NCBI GenBank assembly: GCA_029932445.1
Contig: JAOZQB010000137.1
Coordinates: 1 to 7,909, forward strand
Reading direction: 5' to 3'
Source of the DNA: Bacteroidales bacterium
GTDB lineage: Bacteria > Bacteroidota > Bacteroidia > Bacteroidales > JAADGE01
DNA: 7,909 nucleotides
Shown here in pieces: positions 1 to 4,897 of this stretch; the first letter of the stretch is position 1; each line of letters starts with the position of its first letter. The notes under the pieces are model-generated. The model did no database searches and was not told the origin of the DNA. It saw nothing but the letters and a program-made list of their open reading frames with translations. Position numbers and translations under genes: made by a program.

Positions 1-4
1 AGCT

Positions 5-223
5 TGTCTATAAAGTATGGCTTTTATAAATTCAGAGATATTTTTATGTAATTTTAGCTTAAAAATATTAGACATTAGATTTGAGATATGAGAAAATCAT
101 CTTCGATAATTCATTAAATATAAGCGAAATAAAATCTCAATACTCATATCTCTAATCTCATATCAAAAATATTAACAAAAAGAAAGTCATATAAAAATAA
201 CAACGTTTTAGACTTTATAGACA
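5..223. repeat. Imperfect long inverted-repeat (fold-back) region in the gene-free left end
   Basis: The first 251 bases contain no supportable gene. A perfect 12-bp inverted repeat, TGTCTATAAAGT, lies at 5-16 with its complement at 212-223. Inside it, TATTTTTAT at 39-47 is complementary to 191-199, and a 22-bp pair (71-92 with 143-164) matches at 19 positions. The three pairs have nearly the same centre (about 114, 119 and 117.5), so the single strand could fold into one long interrupted hairpin. The region lies just downstream of the DUF1573 gene on the minus strand. It could be a remnant of a non-autonomous mobile element, a dispersed intergenic repeat, or a processed 3' structure. The arms are seen directly; the single-element reading is inference, and A+T-rich sequence raises the chance of accidental matches. 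Confidence 0.5.
61..174. repeat. MITE-like 94-bp unit with 22-bp inverted ends and 10-bp flanking direct repeats
   Basis: The unit spans 71-164. Its ends, 71-92 and 143-164, are inverted copies matching at 19 of 22 positions, including the perfect inner decamer GAGATATGAG at 83-92 (complement at 143-152). Directly abutting both ends is the exact 10-mer AAAAATATTA, at 61-70 and 165-174, which is how a target-site duplication would look. Both arms are built on a 7-base period: four steps of the form T(T/G)AGANN at 68-95, and on the minus strand four heptamers starting with GAG at 159-132 (for example GAGATTA, GAGATAT). No transposase is present. It may be a short non-autonomous insertion or a dispersed heptamer repeat. 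The direct repeats could be coincidental in such A+T-rich DNA. Confidence 0.45.
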
Positions 224-251
224 GACACTAATTAAAGTGAATTTAAATTTT

Positions 252-1394
252 TTATTTTTTATTAGGATTTGGTTTGTTTTTTTCGGCTACCTTAACAATG
301 CCTTTAATCATTACAACAATTTGAGATTTTCCGGGTTTTCCGGCAACTTCGGGAATATTTGTCGTAATCGTAATTGATTTATGTTGTTGTCCGTGTTTTC
401 CTCTGGAATTAAAAACAGCTTTAATACTGCCTTCTTCACCGGGTTTGATTGTTTTACTGCCTACAGAAGCAGCCGTACATCCGCAACTTGATTTCATTTT
501 ACGGATGATTAAATCATTTTTTCCCGTATTTTTAAATTTAAACACGTGTTCAATGACATCATTTTGATTAATAGTTCCGAAATCATAAGTTTTATCTGAA
601 ATTAAAGTGAAAACCGGCGGATTATTTATCATTTCTTGTGTATAATGTTCTTTAATTACCGTACTTATATTTATTCGATTATTATAATCAACTTTATCAT
701 TAAAACTTAAATACAGTCGATCGTAAACATAACCCCAATCATTTTTCTCTGCTGCATTATAATTAATTGTTATTACACCTTTTTCATTTGGTTTTAATGT
801 TTCGGGCAGGCAAGTAACTTTTAAATATCTCGGCATATTTCTGTTTTTATTAAACGAAATTTTTACCGGTTCTTGGCTTGTATTAATAATTTCAATTTTT
901 CCGGTTTTTGTTTCATTTTTATAAATTTCAGGGAAATGAATATTTCTTTTTTTCATTCGAATAGGGCCTAATTGAAATTTATATTCATCCGCAAGTTGAG
1001 AAACTTTAGGTGTCACCTCTCCGTTAATTTGCAGAACAATAGGGCTGTTTTCCGCGTTTGATTTTACGGTAACGGTTTTATGAAATTTCCCCGGTCTGTG
1101 AATCGGGTCAAAAACAGTTTTTACATATCCCGTACCGCCCGGAGGAACAGGTTCTTTGCTCCACATTGGTGTAGTGCATCCGCAGGAGGAATTTACACCG
1201 TTAATAGCAATCGGTTCAGAACCCATATTTTTAAATGTAAAAGTAAACTCAACTTTTCCGCCGGTTTCTTTTATATGACCAAAATTATGAACGGTGTTTT
1301 GAAAAACCATTTTTGGTGAAACAGTTTGTGCATTTATTCCGAAATATGAAATTCCGATCAGAATAATTGCCGTAAGAATATGTTTTGTTTTCAT
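252..1394 (-). CDS. Secreted DUF1573 protein with three Ig-like (ASH-type) domains
   Basis: This 380-residue protein is predicted to be exported. Residues 1-23 form a signal peptide: Lys/His n-region, hydrophobic stretch at 6-20, cleavage near NAQ at 21-23. Residues about 27-130 form a DUF1573 domain with HNFGHI (37-41), FKNMG (54-58) and SCGCT (70-74). Residues about 135-250 look like a degenerate beta-sandwich of the same kind (EIINTSQEPVKI, LKPNEKG) without the Cys pair. Residues about 258-368 are a second clear DUF1573 domain with YDFGTI (270-275), FKNTG (287-291), SCGCT (303-307) and IKPGEEG (316-322). The tail is Lys/Asn-rich. DUF1573 proteins are abundant in Bacteroidota and their biochemical role is largely unknown; the fold resembles the ASH/MSP immunoglobulin-like domains. 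The start is the ATG before the signal peptide. A -7 element lies 41 bases upstream, so the gene is probably transcribed separately from the FecCD gene, which ends 96 bases before it. Family assignment is firm; function is unknown. Confidence 0.9.
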   Translation of the reverse strand: MKTKHILTAIILIGISYFGINAQTVSPKMVFQNTVHNFGHIKETGGKVEFTFTFKNMGSEPIAINGVNSSCGCTTPMWSKEPVPPGGTGYVKTVFDPIHRPGKFHKTVTVKSNAENSPIVLQINGEVTPKVSQLADEYKFQLGPIRMKKRNIHFPEIYKNETKTGKIEIINTSQEPVKISFNKNRNMPRYLKVTCLPETLKPNEKGVITINYNAAEKNDWGYVYDRLYLSFNDKVDYNNRINISTVIKEHYTQEMINNPPVFTLISDKTYDFGTINQNDVIEHVFKFKNTGKNDLIIRKMKSSCGCTAASVGSKTIKPGEEGSIKAVFNSRGKHGQQHKSITITTNIPEVAGKPGKSQIVVMIKGIVKVAEKNKPNPNKK

Positions 1395-1434
1395 AATATT
1401 ATGATTTAATAAGTATTATTTTGATTAACGAATA

Positions 1435-1442
1435 CAAAAGTA
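1435..1442 (-). promoter_or_regulatory. Putative Bacteroidota -7 promoter element for the DUF1573 gene
   Basis: On the minus strand this reads TACTTTTG, a perfect match to the Bacteroidota primary sigma factor -7 consensus TAnnTTTG. It sits in the 96-base gap between the FecCD stop and the DUF1573 start, leaving a leader of roughly 30-35 bases. No convincing -33 TTTG/TTG is visible at the usual distance; the nearest resemblance, TTTCG at 1462-1458, is too close. The assignment rests on the -7 match and its position. Confidence 0.4.
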
Positions 1443-1490
1443 TATTATTTTAAATTCCGAAAGATGTTTTTGGAACTATTTTTAAAAAAA

Positions 1491-2492
1491 TCAGATTTTA
1501 TTTCTCAAAATTATTCGAATAACAATCGGAATTCCTAAAATTGCCGTAACGGAATTAATCGGCAAAGTTCCTTGATATCCGGGCAGTTGAGCTATGATGT
1601 CACTAATTAATATTAATGCGGCACCGATACCTGCAGAAGCAGGAATTAATATTTTATGATTTGCCGTTTTAAAAATCATTCGAGCCAAATGTGGGACAAT
1701 TATTCCGACAAATCCGATCGGTCCGCAAAAAGCCGTTACGGCTCCGGCCAGAATACCTGTGCTTGTAAAAATAATTATTCCGGAAATCCGTAAGTTTAAG
1801 CCGGAAGTTTTTGCATAATTTTCACCGAGTAAAAGGACATTTAAAAATCGGATTGAAAATATACTGATCAGCAGACCCATGCCTGTGAAAAGTAATAATA
1901 TTTTTAATTGTTCGGATGTTACTCCGGTTAAACTGCCCATTGTCCAGACGATAAAAGTTTTTACTTCAGTTTGAGAACCGAAATATTGCAACAGACTTAC
2001 AAAAGCACTGATTGCACTACCGATTAAAATACCGATAATAAGAATAGTCATTACATCTTTAACTTTTATTGAAACAGCAAAAATAATGAGTAAAACAGCA
2101 ACCGATCCCATTCCGGCAGAAATAACGGTAAGCCAAGAAATGTTAATAAATTGATTGAAAAATAAGGGTAGAGGAGACATCAGCAAAAGTGCAACGCCCA
2201 GACTTGCGCCGGAACTAATCCCTAAAATATATGGACCGGCAAGCGGATTTTTGAAAAATGTTTGCATTTGTAATCCTGCAACGGATAATGCAGCGCCTGC
2301 CGTAATTGCAGTTAAGGTTTTTGGAATTCGAAATTCTGTTATAATAATATAATATTTTTCTTCAATCTTTACACCTGAGAAGAAATGAATTATTTCCTTG
2401 TAAGGAATTGACACCGAACCGAAAGCAATATCAACGAAAGCTAAAAGAATGAGTAATATAACTAACAGTACCCATAATAATTTGTGATGCAT
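1491..2492 (-). CDS. FecCD/BtuC-type ABC transporter permease (iron-siderophore, heme or cobalamin class)
   Basis: This 333-residue inner-membrane permease has the usual length and motif order of the FecCD family, which forms the dimeric channel of importers for iron complexes, heme or vitamin B12. Visible family motifs are FRIPKTL (54-60), NPLAGP (82-87), LGISSGASLG (90-99), WTMGSL (183-188), LLGE (221-224), GPIGFVGIIVPH (257-268) and a C-terminal LPINSVTAILGIPIVI (310-325). About ten hydrophobic segments can be drawn, the first at 5-20. I chose the ATG at 2492: it begins 10 bases after the upstream small gene stops and leads directly into the first membrane span. A longer frame to 2561 would need a TTG start and would overlap that gene by 59 bases. 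The cognate ATPase (BtuD/FecE-like) and the binding protein are absent from the window, so the substrate cannot be named. Confidence 0.9.
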   Translation of the reverse strand: MHHKLLWVLLVILLILLAFVDIAFGSVSIPYKEIIHFFSGVKIEEKYYIIITEFRIPKTLTAITAGAALSVAGLQMQTFFKNPLAGPYILGISSGASLGVALLLMSPLPLFFNQFINISWLTVISAGMGSVAVLLIIFAVSIKVKDVMTILIIGILIGSAISAFVSLLQYFGSQTEVKTFIVWTMGSLTGVTSEQLKILLLFTGMGLLISIFSIRFLNVLLLGENYAKTSGLNLRISGIIIFTSTGILAGAVTAFCGPIGFVGIIVPHLARMIFKTANHKILIPASAGIGAALILISDIIAQLPGYQGTLPINSVTAILGIPIVIRIILRNKI

Positions 2493-2502
2493 TTTTAAAA
2501 CT

Positions 2503-2724
2503 TTAGGGTACAGAAACAAAGAGAAACTTGGTAAATAAAAAATAACATGCAATAAATACAAATGCTAAAAAAATCCAATAACCGGGCTTAATCCCGACGC
2601 TTTGCTTTTTTTTGTCGTATTTATTACTTCTGCCTTCTGTTTTGTTGTGTTTTTCGTAATTTTTTAAAAAATCTTCATCACTCAAATTATCAGTGCTTTC
2701 ACTTATTAATTGGTCTTCTTTCAT
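2503..2724 (-). CDS. Small single-span (tail-anchored-like) membrane protein of unknown function
   Basis: I do not recognise a family for this 73-residue protein. Residues 1-25 are acidic (LISESTDNLSDEDFL). Residues 26-42 are strongly basic and polar (KYDKKKQ at 35-41). Residues about 49-70 form one hydrophobic, aromatic-rich segment (YWIFLAFVFIACYFLF) reaching almost to the C-terminus, with no signal peptide. This predicts a cytosolic N-terminus held by a C-terminal membrane anchor. Its ATG overlaps the TGA of the TPR gene by four bases (ATGA), so it is probably translationally coupled, and its stop lies 10 bases before the FecCD start. That tight packing is the main argument that the gene is real. 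By inference it may be an accessory or assembly factor for one of its membrane neighbours. Confidence 0.7.
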   Translation of the reverse strand: MKEDQLISESTDNLSDEDFLKNYEKHNKTEGRSNKYDKKKQSVGIKPGYWIFLAFVFIACYFLFTKFLFVSVP

Positions 2725-3836
2725 TTTGATGATTCGTTTATTTTAATTTTTTGTATAGCTTCTTGATAATATTCATTATCAGTATTTGCATTTTTAATAA
2801 AATCTTTAAAGTTTAATATTGCATCTTTCTTATTGTTTAATTTTTCATGGCATAAACCTATATACCAGAGTGCATTATAATATTCAGGTTTAATCTCATA
2901 AGCTTTTTTATAATCTTTGATTGCCTTTTCATATTCTTTTAATTCAAAATAACAATCAGCACGATTCCAAATCGGATATGTGTTTTTAATATCTAATTTT
3001 ATGGATTTAGTATAATATGAAATCGCAGATTGATACTTGCCTTCTGTTTGATATATATAACCTTTATTATTATAAGCGAGTGAATAATCCGGATAATCTT
3101 CTATTGTTTTAGTGTACCAAAAGAGTGCCGAATCTTTATTCCCTGATTTATTATAAGCCAAACCCAAATTTAGTTCAGTGTATTTATCTTTAGGTAAAAT
3201 CTCTAATACCTTTTTATAATATTTTATTGATTTTGAGTAATTTTGAATACTGTATGCAAGATTTGCAGCTTCAAACCAAGATTCAGAATCCGTTGAATCA
3301 TATTCTACGGCAGTTTCAGCTGATTGCAAGGCAACTTCTATTTTCCCTTGAGCTTCATAACATAATGATAAATAATAGTATGCTTGAGATTCTTCGGGTA
3401 TTAATTCCGTACAAAAAAATAAATCATTTATTGCCTCCTGATAATTATTTTGATAATATTCTGTAATTCCTTTTTGAAGCCAAGCATCCGAATTTTCTGA
3501 ATTTAAATTAGTTGCTGTATTAAAATAAACCAAAGCATTCTTGTAATCCTGTTTTTGAAAATATGTGTATCCGACATAGTAATTATTTTCGTCGGTATTT
3601 TCTTCTTTTAAAGCATTTTTGAAATTTATCATTGCTTTGTCATATTCAGAATTATCCAAATTTTCTAAGCCTTTTTCAAAATCACTGTTCTTTTTTAAAC
3701 TTTTTAAGGAGTCAAGATTGTTGAAAATTTTCTCAAAATCAAGAGGGTTTTGGTAACCGTTTTTTGTACCCGTAACATAAAATGCTGTCAGATAAGCCAG
3801 AAAAACAGTTATTAGCAGTAAAAGTATTTTTTTCAC
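2721..3836 (-). CDS. Membrane-anchored or secreted protein with nine consecutive TPR repeats
   Basis: This 371-residue protein starts with a hydrophobic segment (residues 4-21), either an uncleaved N-terminal anchor or a signal peptide; no lipobox Cys is present. After a short linker, nine TPR units follow with an exact 34-residue period: 49-82, 83-116, 117-150, 151-184, 185-218, 219-252, 253-286, 287-320 and 321-354. Conserved positions are clear, for example LGLAY, GYIY and AISYYTKSIKL. Such arrays build a superhelical protein-binding surface; they do not define a partner or a reaction. The start codon is GTG. It is forced, because an in-frame TGA lies only one codon upstream (TGA AAA GTG) and the next internal Met is at residue 69. 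The gene overlaps the small membrane-protein gene by 4 bases and heads the likely operon that ends with the FecCD permease. By inference it may scaffold envelope proteins. Confidence 0.88.
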   Translation of the reverse strand: MKKILLLLITVFLAYLTAFYVTGTKNGYQNPLDFEKIFNNLDSLKSLKKNSDFEKGLENLDNSEYDKAMINFKNALKEENTDENNYYVGYTYFQKQDYKNALVYFNTATNLNSENSDAWLQKGITEYYQNNYQEAINDLFFCTELIPEESQAYYYLSLCYEAQGKIEVALQSAETAVEYDSTDSESWFEAANLAYSIQNYSKSIKYYKKVLEILPKDKYTELNLGLAYNKSGNKDSALFWYTKTIEDYPDYSLAYNNKGYIYQTEGKYQSAISYYTKSIKLDIKNTYPIWNRADCYFELKEYEKAIKDYKKAYEIKPEYYNALWYIGLCHEKLNNKKDAILNFKDFIKNANTDNEYYQEAIQKIKINESSK

Positions 3837-3865
3837 TTTTCAAAATTTATTTATTACGGAATAAA

Positions 3866-3873
3866 CAAATTTA
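3866..3873 (-). promoter_or_regulatory. Putative -7 promoter element for the TPR/small protein/FecCD operon
   Basis: On the minus strand this reads TAAATTTG, a perfect match to the Bacteroidota TAnnTTTG motif. It lies in the 49-base gap between the EamA stop and the GTG start of the TPR gene, 29 bases upstream of that start. The upstream region runs into the end of the EamA coding sequence and shows no clear -33 TTTG. It would let the operon be transcribed apart from the transporter gene. Chance matches are possible in A+T-rich DNA. Confidence 0.4.
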
Positions 3874-3885
3874 TAAAAAAAATAA

Positions 3886-4797
3886 TTAGTCGGAGCTGTT
3901 TGGCTTTCTTTTTTTATTATTTGAATTCACAAGCCACACTCCGAAAAAGATAATACCCATAAATACAAATTGAAGTAAAGTTACTTTTTCGCCGTCAAAT
4001 AAGCCCCAAAATATTGCAAAAACGGGAATAATGTAGGTTATTAATGATGCAAATACAACACCGACAAAATCCGTGAGATGATAAAAGAGAGTAACAGCGA
4101 TTGCAGAACCGCCAATTGCTAAAAGAGCAATATAAATCAGACTTTGTAAAGCATCAGGATTAGAAAAAACGGGTGTAAAATCCGTAAAAAATAATGAAAT
4201 CCCTGCAAAAGGACCGATGATTGCAAAAGAAAAGACGGTTATTGTAATACCGTCTAAATCAGGTAGTTTGTATTTGATTTCATTTAAACTGACCGCATAA
4301 AAAAGAATTGCTAAGATGATATATAAAGAATAAAGATTATTTTCACCGCTAAAATCAAGACTGTCACCCAAAACCAATCCTAAAGCTCCGATAAGACCTA
4401 TCAAAGTACCGAAAATTTTATTCCGTTCTGTTTTTAAACCGTAAAAAATACTTCCGATTATAAGTGCAATTATCGGAAACAGTGTATTTAACATTGCCGC
4501 TAATGAACTGCTGACTTGCGTTTGTGCTTTTGCAAATAATAATGCCGGGAATAAGTTCCCGATAAAACCGATAATTAATAAAGATTTCAGGTCTTTTTTC
4601 TTAAACTTTTTTAACCGTTTAAATAAAAAAGGAATTAGAAATAATGAAGCAAAAAAAATTCTTAAAGTTCCGACCTGTATCGGGCTGAATGATTCCAACC
4701 CTTTTTTCATTAAAATAAATGATGCTCCCCAGATGAATGATACAAAAATCAGCATAATCCATTGAGAAGAGCGATTGTTCAGATTAATAAATTTCAT
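3886..4797 (-). CDS. EamA-family (DMT superfamily) transporter
   Basis: This 303-residue inner-membrane protein has the ten-span layout of drug/metabolite transporters: two repeated EamA halves at about 13-145 and 155-291. Family signatures are FIWGASFILMKKGL (21-34), LRIFFASLFLIPF (45-57), SSSLAAMLNTLFPIIALIIG (96-115), GTLIGLIGALGLVLG (130-144) and, in the second half, ASLITYIIPVFAIFWGLFDGE (250-270) followed by GIIFFGVWLV (281-290). The C-terminal tail is short and basic (KKRK), consistent with a cytosolic end. The family exports amino acids, metabolites or drugs, and substrates cannot be predicted from sequence. The gene stands between the EF-G terminator and the TPR operon. Its leader of about 48 bases begins right after the terminator, with only a weak -7 resemblance (minus-strand TAACTTCG at 4829-4822), so it may be transcribed weakly by itself or by read-through. 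Confidence 0.9.
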   Translation of the reverse strand: MKFINLNNRSSQWIMLIFVSFIWGASFILMKKGLESFSPIQVGTLRIFFASLFLIPFLFKRLKKFKKKDLKSLLIIGFIGNLFPALLFAKAQTQVSSSLAAMLNTLFPIIALIIGSIFYGLKTERNKIFGTLIGLIGALGLVLGDSLDFSGENNLYSLYIILAILFYAVSLNEIKYKLPDLDGITITVFSFAIIGPFAGISLFFTDFTPVFSNPDALQSLIYIALLAIGGSAIAVTLFYHLTDFVGVVFASLITYIIPVFAIFWGLFDGEKVTLLQFVFMGIIFFGVWLVNSNNKKRKPNSSD

Positions 4798-4845
4798 TTG
4801 CAGAGACTGTAATAAGATTTGCGAAGTTAAAATAAATCTTCAGAG

Positions 4846-4888
4846 TTTAAAAAAGACCTTAACAAATTTCGCTAAGGTCTTTTTTAAA
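4846..4888 (-). terminator. Intrinsic (rho-independent) terminator of the EF-G gene
   Basis: Two perfectly complementary 16-base arms (4846-4861 and 4873-4888) enclose an 11-base loop. The G+C core is GACCTTA paired with TAAGGTC, flanked by a run of six A and six T. Read on the minus strand, the hairpin begins 9 bases after the EF-G stop codon and ends in a U-run. The A-tract on the other arm makes it formally bidirectional, but no plus-strand gene runs into it. It separates EF-G from the EamA gene. Confidence 0.88.
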
Positions 4889-4897
4889 GATTATAGA

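Noticed and set aside
61..174. CRISPR array or tandem-repeat array
   Set aside because: The repeated units are degenerate heptamers in inverted arms, with no spacer-repeat alternation and no cas genes.
1080..1319. Plus-strand reading frame of 79 codons inside the DUF1573 gene
   Set aside because: It is antisense to well-conserved DUF1573 motifs, resembles no known protein, and has no start context of its own.
1476..1500. Possible terminator after the FecCD stop (AAAAT/ATTTT next to a T-run)
   Set aside because: The stem is only five A-T pairs with a three-base loop, too weak to call a terminator.
2493..2561. Longer N-terminus for the FecCD permease starting at 2561
   Set aside because: It needs a TTG start, overlaps the small membrane-protein gene by 59 bases, and adds residues unlike the family. 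The ATG at 2492 fits the family length and the operon spacing.
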